DNA from: Vreelandella massiliensis
GTDB taxonomy: Bacteria; Pseudomonadota; Gammaproteobacteria; Pseudomonadales; Halomonadaceae
Direction: 5' to 3'
DNA: 64,000 bases
NCBI RefSeq assembly: GCF_900155385.1
Contig: NZ_LT699744.1
Coordinates: 329,562-393,561 of the forward strand
Numbering within the stretch: the first letter of the stretch is position 1; each line of letters begins with the position of its first letter. The notes beneath the pieces were generated by a model. It searched no databases. It was not told the DNA's origin and saw only the letters and a list, made by a program, of their open reading frames with translations. Below, in pieces: positions 47,437 to 54,661 of this stretch. A program made the position numbers and the translations under genes.

Positions 47437-48165
47437 CTAAGAGAGGCGCCTAAGATAGAGCCAGCGCACATCCACCGCGAAGGAGTAAACCAGCGTGAAG
47501 AGCGCGCTAAGCGCCAGTATCGCCGCCGTCTCACTGGAGGTGATCGGCGTTAGCGCCAGCAGCAGGGCGCTGACTTGCCAAACGCACACCGCTTTGCGCC
47601 GCCGGCTGGCAAAAAGCGGTGCTTTCAGCCACGGATAGACCCCGCCTGCCACCACAAAGGCGTAGCGTATGGCACCAATCGGCAGCACCCACGGGCCAAG
47701 CCCTGAGTGGGAAATCAGCGCAAGGCTAAGCAGCAGAATCAACAGCGCGTCCATCTCCATGTCAAAGCGGGCGCCGAAGGCGGATTGGCAGTGGGCTTTG
47801 CGCGCGATAAAGCCATCCACCCCGTCGAGCAGCAGGGCGGCAGTGGCGATACCCAGCCACTGCCATTGCGCCAGCGTCGTGGCTTCGGCCGAGAGCCCGC
47901 CGGCGACCAGGGCTACCAGCACGCCGCGCAGTAGCGTCACCCGGTTGGCCCACCCGAGCGCCCCGAGCGGCCAGAAGCGCACGATGCCTACCCCGATCAC
48001 GCTATAGATCAAGAGCGCGAGCGCGCGCTGCTCCGCGCCTTCAATGACGCGAGGGAACGCGTAACTTAACAGCAGCAAGACCAGGCCGCCTACGACGACC
48101 TCCGCCAAGGTAGAGAGACGCTTGGAGAGCGTTAAGGTGGAGGGAGTAGGGCGGTACAGGAACAT
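47437..48165 (-). CDS. CDP-alcohol phosphatidyltransferase family protein
   Basis: 242 residues with six or more membrane segments and the full CAP catalytic motif DGVDGFIARK...GARFDMEMD (D-x2-DG-x2-AR-x8-G-x3-D-x3-D). Such enzymes transfer a phosphoalcohol from a CDP-alcohol to an acceptor alcohol, usually in phospholipid synthesis. It is not PgsA or PssA by length and surroundings. Divergent from the BchC-like dehydrogenase with 143 bases between starts, and it belongs by context to the pterin/flavin-like cluster. GGGAGCG upstream. Confidence 0.85.
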   Translation of the reverse strand: MFLYRPTPSTLTLSKRLSTLAEVVVGGLVLLLLSYAFPRVIEGAEQRALALLIYSVIGVGIVRFWPLGALGWANRVTLLRGVLVALVAGGLSAEATTLAQWQWLGIATAALLLDGVDGFIARKAHCQSAFGARFDMEMDALLILLLSLALISHSGLGPWVLPIGAIRYAFVVAGGVYPWLKAPLFASRRRKAVCVWQVSALLLALTPITSSETAAILALSALFTLVYSFAVDVRWLYLRRLS

Positions 48166-48308
48166 CGGGTCGCTCCCGGCGATAAAATGATAAAAGCTGT
48201 TGCAATACTGCTGCTATGTACCATTCTTGTAGAAGATGGTGCTGTTGTCGAGTAGAGTGATAGGTATTGAAGAGACCTTTAAATCCGCAGATACAGTAAG
48301 GATGACGC

Positions 48309-49286
48309 ATGGCAAATCAAGATGCCACGGCTTTCTGGCTGAGCGCGCCCGGTAAAGGGGAGCTGCGCCAGACGCCGCTGCAACGGGCCGATATCGAAGC
48401 GCCGGTGGAAGTGCTAACGCGCTATAGCGGCATCAGTCGTGGGACCGAAGCGCTGGTGTTTCACGGACGCGTGCCGGTCTCCGAACAGAGGCGCATGCGC
48501 GCCCCGTTTCAGGAGGGCGACTTCCCCGCCCCGGTAAAATACGGCTACAGCAGCGTGGGCGAGGTAGTCGCCGGCCCGGCGGCACTCAAAGGGAAGACGG
48601 TCTTTTGTCTCTATCCGCACCAGGACCGCTATGTCGTCCCCGCCAGTGCCGTGCATGTGCTGCCCGAGGGCACGCCGGCCGAGCGCGCCATTCTCGCCGC
48701 CAACATGGAGACTGCTATCAACGGCGTATGGGATGCAAGCCCGCTGCCAGGCGAGCGCATCACGGTGATCGGCGCCGGGGTGGTCGGGGCACTGACGGCG
48801 TATCTCTGTCGGCGCATCATCGGCACCGAGGTGCAGCTGGTGGATATCGACCCTAAGCGCCAGGCGCTAGCCGACGCCCTCGAACTCCCCTTTGCGCTGC
48901 CGGCCAACGCGCACGCCGACCGGGACCTCGTCATTCACGCCAGCGGCCACAGCGAAGGGCTGAACACGGCGCTTGCGCTGGCCGGGACGGAGGCGCGCAT
49001 TATCGAAATGAGCTGGTATGGCGAAGGCAGCGTGCCCGTATCGCTTGGCGGTGCGTTTCATTCGCAGCGATTGACCCTACGCGCCAGCCAAGTCGGGCGG
49101 CTGCCCACGCATCAACAGCCAAGGTGGAGTTTTGAAAGGCGCCTTACCTTAGCACTACGCTTATTAGCAGACCCTGCGTTGGATGCGCTCATCAGCGGTG
49201 AGTCAAGCTTTGCGGCACTGCCCAACGTTGCCGCCGATATTTTTGCCCCCGACAGCGGCGTGCTCTGCCATCGGATACGTTATTGA
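48309..49286 (+). CDS. Zinc-less MDR dehydrogenase (BchC-like)
   Basis: 325 residues of the medium-chain dehydrogenase/reductase fold. The loop SGISRGTEALVFHGRVP, where alcohol dehydrogenases have the catalytic-zinc Cys, has Ser instead, and the four-Cys structural zinc loop is missing; the same GIS-GTE pattern occurs in BchC. A Rossmann NAD(P) site is present: VIGAGVVGALTAYL with Asp in LVDID (NAD preference). Substrate unknown. GTAAGGATG upstream; it heads a co-directional run into the PTPS-like, GT/MT and flippase-like genes. Confidence 0.8.
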   Translation: MANQDATAFWLSAPGKGELRQTPLQRADIEAPVEVLTRYSGISRGTEALVFHGRVPVSEQRRMRAPFQEGDFPAPVKYGYSSVGEVVAGPAALKGKTVFCLYPHQDRYVVPASAVHVLPEGTPAERAILAANMETAINGVWDASPLPGERITVIGAGVVGALTAYLCRRIIGTEVQLVDIDPKRQALADALELPFALPANAHADRDLVIHASGHSEGLNTALALAGTEARIIEMSWYGEGSVPVSLGGAFHSQRLTLRASQVGRLPTHQQPRWSFERRLTLALRLLADPALDALISGESSFAALPNVAADIFAPDSGVLCHRIRY

Positions 49287-49334
49287 GCCGTCATAAAAAG
49301 CGACGCGCTCGCTCGATCGAGACAAGGAGTTTTC

Positions 49335-49733
49335 ATGTACCGTCTTTGCGTTCGTGACCACCTGATGATTGCCCATAGCTTCAAGGGTGAAACCTTCGGC
49401 CCCGCGCAGCAGATGCACGGCGCTACCTACGTGGTCGACGTGGCCTTCCAGCGCCCCACGCTCGATAGCGACGGCCTAGTGATCGATATTGGCCTGGCGG
49501 GTGACGCGTTGAAAGCCATCTTGGCCGACTACAACTACCGCAACCTGGACGAAGTCGACGAGTTTAAAGGGCACAACACCACCACCGAGTTCATGGCCAA
49601 GGTGATTTTTGACCGTATTGCCGCGGCGATTAAGCAGGGGGCGCTGGGCGAGACGGCCACCGGCATCGAGCGCTTAGAGGTTAAACTCCATGAGTCGCAT
49701 ATCGCCTGGGCAAGCTTCGAGGGCGCGCTGTGA
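49335..49733 (+). CDS. 6-pyruvoyl-tetrahydropterin synthase/QueD homologue with altered active site
   Basis: 132 residues, the length of a T-fold PTPS subunit, with AHSF, MHGATYVVDV, NTTTEFMAK and the C-terminal EVKLHES. Compared with the canonical C-x3-HGH and DHH motifs, the Cys nucleophile position is Ala24, the third zinc His is Ala30 (HGA rather than HGH), and the catalytic DHH region reads DYN (65-67); the C-terminal substrate-anchor Glu is retained. It probably does not perform the standard PTPS or QueD reaction. Stop overlaps the next start (GTGA). Confidence 0.78.
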   Translation: MYRLCVRDHLMIAHSFKGETFGPAQQMHGATYVVDVAFQRPTLDSDGLVIDIGLAGDALKAILADYNYRNLDEVDEFKGHNTTTEFMAKVIFDRIAAAIKQGALGETATGIERLEVKLHESHIAWASFEGAL

Positions 49734-51643
49734 GCGAGCGCCTGTGCGTGATAGTGGCCGGTGACCCGAACCAGCGCACCGGCGGCTATCTCTACGATGC
49801 GCATATCGCTCAGGCGCTACGCGAGGCCGGCTGGCAGGTGGACGTGGTCGGGCTTGAGGGGCGCTTCCCCGACGCCGACACGACCGCCCGCCAAGCACTG
49901 AACGCCGCCTTGGCTGCTCAGCCAGACGATAGCCGCGTGGTGATCGACGGCCTGGCCATGGGCGCACTGCCCGAGGTGGTGGCACAACATCATCAGCGGC
50001 TGGATATCACCGCGTTAGTACACCACCCGCTAGGCGACGAGCAGGGGCTTTCGCCCGCCCGGCAGCGCCAGTTCCACTACAGTGAAGTGGCCGCGCTCGC
50101 GACGGTTGCGCGCATTATCGTGACCAGCCCCTTCACGAAGCGCCGCCTGGCCACACTCGCCGTGGATCGCGCGGTGACGTTGCCGGAAATCGGTGTGGTG
50201 GAGCCCGGCGTGGCACCCGCACCCTTGAGTGAGCCCAATGATGGCGCAACGGTGCGTTTTCTTTGTGTGGCCACCCTGGTGCCGCGTAAAGGGCAGGATC
50301 TCTTGGCGCAAGCGCTGGCGCCGCTGTCGCATCTTGAGTGGCGGTGCGACTGCTACGGCAGCACCGAGCGCGACCCGGCGTTTGCTCAGCGTGTGACGAT
50401 GCTGATAGGCGAACAGGGGCTTGAGGGCAGGCTTAACCTACACGGCGAGTGCGACGACGCCGCGCTTGAAGCCGCCTACCAACGCGCCGATGCCCTGGTG
50501 CTGCCCGCCTGGTACGAGGGCTACGGTATGGTGATCACCGAGGCGCTTGCAAGGGGCCTGCCGGTCATCACCACCACCGGCGGCGCGCTGAACGATACCC
50601 TCCCCGACGCCGCCGGGATGAAAGTGCCACCGGGGGACGTTAATGCCCTGTCCGCCGCGCTAGAGCGCTTTTTAACCGACCCCGCGCTGCGCGGCAAGCT
50701 TCGCCAAGGGGCGAGTACCGCGCGCGAACACCTCAACGACTGGCAATCGGCGGGCGAGCAGTTTGCCCGTCTGCTGGGCGTTGCCGCACCCGGTAGCCAC
50801 TTCACCGCCGACTGGCTCACCCTGCGCGAGCCGGTAGACGCCGAGGCGCGTAGCCAGCACTTAGTGGAGGCAGCGGCAGCATGGCTTTCCACCAAGCAGA
50901 CACCGCTTGAACTGGTGGATCTGGGCTGCGGCCGGGGCAGCAACGTCTGTTTTCTCGCGCCGCACTTTCCCGGGCCGCAGCACTGGCAACTGCTGGACCA
51001 CGACCCCATGCTGTTGCGACAAGCACGTCAGCGCAGCCAGCGGTTATGCGATCGCGACGGCCAGTCGGTCACGCTGGAGACATCGGCCCGCTCGCTCACC
51101 GAGCTGCCCTTGAACTGGCCCGCGCAGGCGGATGTGATCAGCGCCTCGGCGCTTTTGGATCTGGTCTCTGCCGAGTGGCTCGACGTGCTGGTAGAGCACT
51201 GTGCGACACACCGGCAGGCGCTTTTTTTCACGCTAAGCGTGACCGGCGACTGGCACCTGACCGACGCGCGTGGCACGCCGCATAACGACGCCGAGGATGC
51301 AACTATCCAGGCGCTTTTTAACGCTCACCAGCAGCGCGATAAAGGCTTCGGTGCCGCACTCGGCGGCCGGGCGCATGCGGCGCTGGTAAAGCGCCTCGAT
51401 GCCGCGGGTTTTTATGTGGAAGAGGCGGCTTCACCCTGGCGGCTAAAGGCGGGCCAGGATGAGCACATAACCCTTCTGTATCCGCTGATCAATGGCTGGG
51501 CGGAGGCGGCGCTTGAGCAGGCACCGCAGCAGCACGAGTGGATCAAGGCGTGGCGCGCAGCGCGCCTAGCCCAGGTAGACGCCGGTGAAATCGGCGCCTT
51601 CGTCGATCATCGCGACCTGTGGGCGAGGCCCGCGCATGGGTAG
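49730..51643 (+). CDS. GT4 glycosyltransferase fused to SAM-dependent methyltransferase
   Basis: 637 residues from GTG 49730. Residues 1-345 are a GT-B glycosyltransferase of family 4: GDPNQRTGGYLYDAHIA, LCVATLVPRKGQDLLAQAL and the donor-binding EGYGMVITEALARGLPVI (E-x7-E). Residues about 370-600 are a class I methyltransferase: LVDLGCGRGSNVCFLAPH is the SAM motif I. One polypeptide therefore glycosylates and probably methylates the same product. Soluble. It overlaps the flippase-like gene by eight bases. Confidence 0.85.
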   Translation: MSERLCVIVAGDPNQRTGGYLYDAHIAQALREAGWQVDVVGLEGRFPDADTTARQALNAALAAQPDDSRVVIDGLAMGALPEVVAQHHQRLDITALVHHPLGDEQGLSPARQRQFHYSEVAALATVARIIVTSPFTKRRLATLAVDRAVTLPEIGVVEPGVAPAPLSEPNDGATVRFLCVATLVPRKGQDLLAQALAPLSHLEWRCDCYGSTERDPAFAQRVTMLIGEQGLEGRLNLHGECDDAALEAAYQRADALVLPAWYEGYGMVITEALARGLPVITTTGGALNDTLPDAAGMKVPPGDVNALSAALERFLTDPALRGKLRQGASTAREHLNDWQSAGEQFARLLGVAAPGSHFTADWLTLREPVDAEARSQHLVEAAAAWLSTKQTPLELVDLGCGRGSNVCFLAPHFPGPQHWQLLDHDPMLLRQARQRSQRLCDRDGQSVTLETSARSLTELPLNWPAQADVISASALLDLVSAEWLDVLVEHCATHRQALFFTLSVTGDWHLTDARGTPHNDAEDATIQALFNAHQQRDKGFGAALGGRAHAALVKRLDAAGFYVEEAASPWRLKAGQDEHITLLYPLINGWAEAALEQAPQQHEWIKAWRAARLAQVDAGEIGAFVDHRDLWARPAHG

Positions 51644-53447
51644 CGGCATGATGAGTCGCGCGCTACCAACCGCCGCCGTGAAGCGGCTGGCGATCAGCGC
51701 CTTCGTGCTGATCGCCGTGGCGCTGCTGCTTGACCCCAGCGCGATAATGGCCGAAGTACAGGCGTTTTCGCTGCCCTGGCTGCTGGCGGGGCTGGCCCTC
51801 AGCGTTCTCCAGGTACTCTTGTGCGCGTGGCGCTGGCGGCTAACCGCAGGGCTGATTGGCGTGCCGCTGCGTTACCGTTACGCGGTGGCCGAGTACTACT
51901 TGGCGCTTTTCATCAATCAAGTGCTGCCCGGCGGCGTGCTTGGCGATGCCGGGCGGGCGCTGCGTCACGCGCAGCAGACAGCCCAGCAGGGTAGCGCCTG
52001 GCGCGCGGTGATTATCGAGCGCGCCTCGGGGCAGCTAGCCGTGGGGCTGTTAACGCTGCTGGCGCTAGTCAGCTCGCCGCTATGGCACGCGGCATTAGGG
52101 CCAAGCGGCTACCTTTGGCTCTTGGTTGGCGTGGGGAGTGTAGCGCTCTGCGTGGGGCTAACCGCCGCTTTCATACCCGAACGGCTGCGCTTGCCCGGCT
52201 GGGTGCGCGCGCTCTGGGCGGATATTCAGCGCGGGCTCTGGCAGGGCCGTGTGTGGGCCTGGCAGCTAGCGTCGTCGCTGATGATCGTGTTCAGCTACGC
52301 CCTGGTGATGCTCTGCGCGACCCGGGCGATCGGCGTCGAGCTGCCGGCGAGCATGCTCTTGGCGCTGGCGCCGCCGCTGCTGCTCTCGATGCTGATTCCG
52401 CTCTCCGTGGCGGGCTGGGGGCTACGAGAAGGCACTGCCGCCAGCGTCTGGGCGTGGGTCGGGTTGGCCCCCAGCCAAGGCGTGGCGGTGTCGCTGGCGT
52501 ACGGGGTGATCGTGCTGCTGGCGACGCTGCCGGGGCTTTGGGTCGCGCTGATTCGGCGTCGCCGGGCAACGCCGGTGGAGTCTGGGGCGAGCGGGGCGTT
52601 GACGCGTCCTTCAACGGCTTTTCAGGCAGAGGTCAAACAGGGTGTCATCCCCACAGGCGAAGCGTCGCGCACGCGGGCGCAGGGCAGAGGCCAGGGTATC
52701 GATCGGTGTCATGGCAAGGCCGGGGCGGCCCGAACCAATCAGCAGCGGTGCCACCAGCAGGTGCAAGCGCTCCACCACGCCGGCCTCAATGAAGCGGGAG
52801 ACGGTCACCCCGCCGCCTTCCACCAGTATGCGCGCATAGCCTTGGGCTTGCAGGTGGGCGATCACCGCCGCCGGCGGAAACTGCCCGTCAGCCATCAGGG
52901 GCAACGACTGGCGTTGAACATGCGGGGCCGGCGCGGGAAGCGAGACGTCAGGCCCCACCAGGTGCAGCGTGGGGGCCGCGTCGTCCTGAAAAAGTGTCAG
53001 TGTTGGCGGCACGCGCCCGCGCGGGTCGAGAATCACCCGCAGCGGATGCGCCCCTTGAACGTGGCGCACGGTCAGCTGCGGGTTATCCGCGCTGGCGGTG
53101 CCCGCGCCCACGACGACCGCATCGCAGAGGGCGCGCAAACGGTGCAGATGCACCAGGCTTTCGTGGCCGTTGATGTAGTGCGAGTGGCCGCTTTCGGTGG
53201 CGATGCGCCCATCCAGGCTCTGCCCCAGTTGAGCGATGACCCACTCCGGGTGCGACATCAGCGGGGCCAAGCAGTCAAGCTGATCGGTGGCGGGCGTCGG
53301 GGTGTCTTTGAGCGTAGCGTTAGGGTCGGTCATGGCGCCTCCGTGCGGTGCGAGATGGCCTCATCATGCGTGTCTACCAGCGGCCGTGCAAGCCGCACGA
53401 TTACCAGCACGGCGCTTGTGAAGTGCTCATTTGAAGTGCTCTCTTGA
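51636..53447 (+). CDS. UPF0104/LPG-synthase-TM flippase-like protein, frame overruns
   Basis: From ATG 51636 the frame stays open for 603 codons, but only about the first 322 residues look real: eight or more membrane segments and the family loop LFINQVLPGGVLGDAGRALRHA, ending near RRRRATPVE as these proteins (about 310-330 residues) normally do. From about 52600 the frame is exactly antisense to the RibD-type reductase gene and encodes an Arg/Gln/His-rich tail. A TGA one base out of frame at 52600 hints at a missing or extra base. Members flip or hold lipid-linked molecules in the inner membrane. Confidence 0.65.
   Translation: MGSGMMSRALPTAAVKRLAISAFVLIAVALLLDPSAIMAEVQAFSLPWLLAGLALSVLQVLLCAWRWRLTAGLIGVPLRYRYAVAEYYLALFINQVLPGGVLGDAGRALRHAQQTAQQGSAWRAVIIERASGQLAVGLLTLLALVSSPLWHAALGPSGYLWLLVGVGSVALCVGLTAAFIPERLRLPGWVRALWADIQRGLWQGRVWAWQLASSLMIVFSYALVMLCATRAIGVELPASMLLALAPPLLLSMLIPLSVAGWGLREGTAASVWAWVGLAPSQGVAVSLAYGVIVLLATLPGLWVALIRRRRATPVESGASGALTRPSTAFQAEVKQGVIPTGEASRTRAQGRGQGIDRCHGKAGAARTNQQRCHQQVQALHHAGLNEAGDGHPAAFHQYARIALGLQVGDHRRRRKLPVSHQGQRLALNMRGRRGKRDVRPHQVQRGGRVVLKKCQCWRHAPARVENHPQRMRPLNVAHGQLRVIRAGGARAHDDRIAEGAQTVQMHQAFVAVDVVRVAAFGGDAPIQALPQLSDDPLRVRHQRGQAVKLIGGGRRGVFERSVRVGHGASVRCEMASSCVSTSGRASRTITSTALVKCSFEVLS
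52611..53333 (-). CDS. RibD C-terminal-type reductase, no deaminase domain
   Basis: 240 residues with the dihydrofolate-reductase-like fold of RibD/Rib7: QLGQSLDGRIATESGHSHYING, the NADPH-binding VVVGAGTASADNPQLTVR and LVEGGGVTVSRF. The N-terminal deaminase half of bacterial RibD is absent, so it looks like fungal Rib7 or archaeal ArfC, which reduce ribosyl- to ribityl-aminopyrimidine before deamination. GGAGG precedes the ATG. Divergent from the RibA-like gene, with about 150 bases between starts. Confidence 0.82.
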   Translation of the reverse strand: MTDPNATLKDTPTPATDQLDCLAPLMSHPEWVIAQLGQSLDGRIATESGHSHYINGHESLVHLHRLRALCDAVVVGAGTASADNPQLTVRHVQGAHPLRVILDPRGRVPPTLTLFQDDAAPTLHLVGPDVSLPAPAPHVQRQSLPLMADGQFPPAAVIAHLQAQGYARILVEGGGVTVSRFIEAGVVERLHLLVAPLLIGSGRPGLAMTPIDTLASALRPRARRFACGDDTLFDLCLKSR

Positions 53448-53485
53448 ACAGAAGGCGAGTCCGAATAAAAAGCGAGGAAGCTTCT

Positions 53486-54651
53486 ATGTACCACATTGAA
53501 CGCGCCATTTTTGATATTCGTCGTGGGCTGCCGGTGGTGATCCACGCCGGTTCAACGCCGCTTTTGGTGCAAGCCTTGGAGGGCAGCGATTCGGTGGCAA
53601 CACTGGCTGAGCTATCGGGCTCGCGCCCGGCGCTGGTCTTAACGCGCCACCGCTTAGCGGCCATGGGGCATTCGCTCAGCGCCGAGGCGGCGCGGCTTCC
53701 CCTGGCAGCCGAAATGAGTTCGGCCCAGTTGCATACCCTGGCTGTCGCTGAGCCAAAAGGCGAAAAACAGCGCCTAAGCGGGCTCTCCGCGGCGGGGCCG
53801 GCCGAGCCTCACTATACCCAGCACCGCCAACACCATCTCTCTTTTTTTTTTTAATGATACGGCGACCACCGAGATCTACACTCTTTCCCTACACGACGCT
53901 CTTCCGATCTACAGGGCCGCCGGCAGCAGCAGCGGCTATCGATGCCAAAGTGGCGCGGGGCGAGCTTCTACGCTTGGATGCCGACGACGCTTTAAAGGCG
54001 TTGCATGGGGCGCCGGGAATGCTCAAGCGCGTCAGCGAAGCGGATATCCCGCTGGAGAACGCCCAAGCGTCGCGATTTGTGCTCTTTCGCGAGCCCGATG
54101 GGCTGCGCGAGCACGTGGCCGTGGTGATCGGCGCGGTGGAGAATGCAGACACGCCGGTACCGATCCGTCTGCATTCGGCCTGCTTGACCGGCGATCTGTT
54201 CGGGAGCCTGCGCTGCGACTGCGGCGATCAGCTGCGCAACGCCGTGGCGGAAATCAACGCCATGGGCGGCGGGGTGCTGCTCTATCTGGCGCAGGAGGGG
54301 CGCGGTATCGGGCTTGCCAACAAACTACGCGCCTACACGCTGCAGGATACGGGCCTGGATACCGTGGATGCCGATCAGGTATTGGGGTTTGGCGACGATG
54401 AGCGCCGCTACGGCGTCGCGGTGGATATGCTCAATGCCCTAGGCATTACCCAGGTGCAGCTGTTGACCAATAATCCGCTGAAAATGGCCGCGCTGCGCGA
54501 CGGCGGTATTGAGGTGGTCGCCCGGCAAGCGCTTTACGGCAGCGTGACCGACCAGAACCAGCGCTATCTCACCGCCAAAGCGAACCGTTCGGGGCACTAT
54601 CTTCACGATGCCCTGCGCGATGTCATCCATGGCGCCCGACCCAATGGGTAA
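53486..54651 (+). pseudogene. ribA: GTP cyclohydrolase II with degenerate RibB domain, interrupted by adapter
   Basis: Two halves of one gene. The left frame starts ATG 53486 (GAGGA upstream, MYHIERAIFDIRRGLPVVI) and stops at 53854 in foreign sequence. The right frame resumes near 53911 (GPPAAAAAIDAKVARGE) and runs to 54651. The right part has a complete GTP cyclohydrolase II core: zinc ligands CLTGDLFGSLRCDCGDQL, QEGRGIGL and NKLRAYTLQD. The left part aligns with RibB, but the acidic EDExxxEGD motif of DHBP synthase is replaced by IHAGSTPLLVQALEG, so that activity should be lost. The break is an assembly artefact (next entry), so the gene may be intact in the organism. Confidence 0.85.
53842..53910. 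other. Illumina P5 adapter with poly-T run (sequencing artefact)
   Basis: Bases 53853-53910 equal the 58-base Illumina universal P5 adapter, from AATGATACGGCGACC to CTTCCGATCT, preceded by eleven T's (53842-53852). Reversed, this is a read that passes through its insert into the adapter and then into poly-A, the usual read-through pattern. Its plus-strand translation MIRRPPRSTLFPYTTLFRS is a familiar contaminant sequence in protein databases. It is not genomic. Confidence 0.99.
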
Positions 54652-54661
54652 GCGGGCGGCG

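Noticed and set aside
48166-48308. Search for a third TAC-N14-GTA operator between the CDP-alcohol transferase and the BchC-like gene.
   Set aside because: A TGTAC occurs at 48217-48221 but no GTAYA lies 14 bases downstream, so the site is not supported.
53842-53852. T11 run taken as a terminator U-tract or phase-variable homopolymer.
   Set aside because: It abuts an exact adapter and matches adapter read-through into poly-A; no hairpin precedes it.
53854-54651. ORF beginning with MIRRPPRSTLFPYTTLFRS read as the true start of GTP cyclohydrolase II.
   Set aside because: The first 19 residues are translated Illumina adapter; the real start is at 53486.
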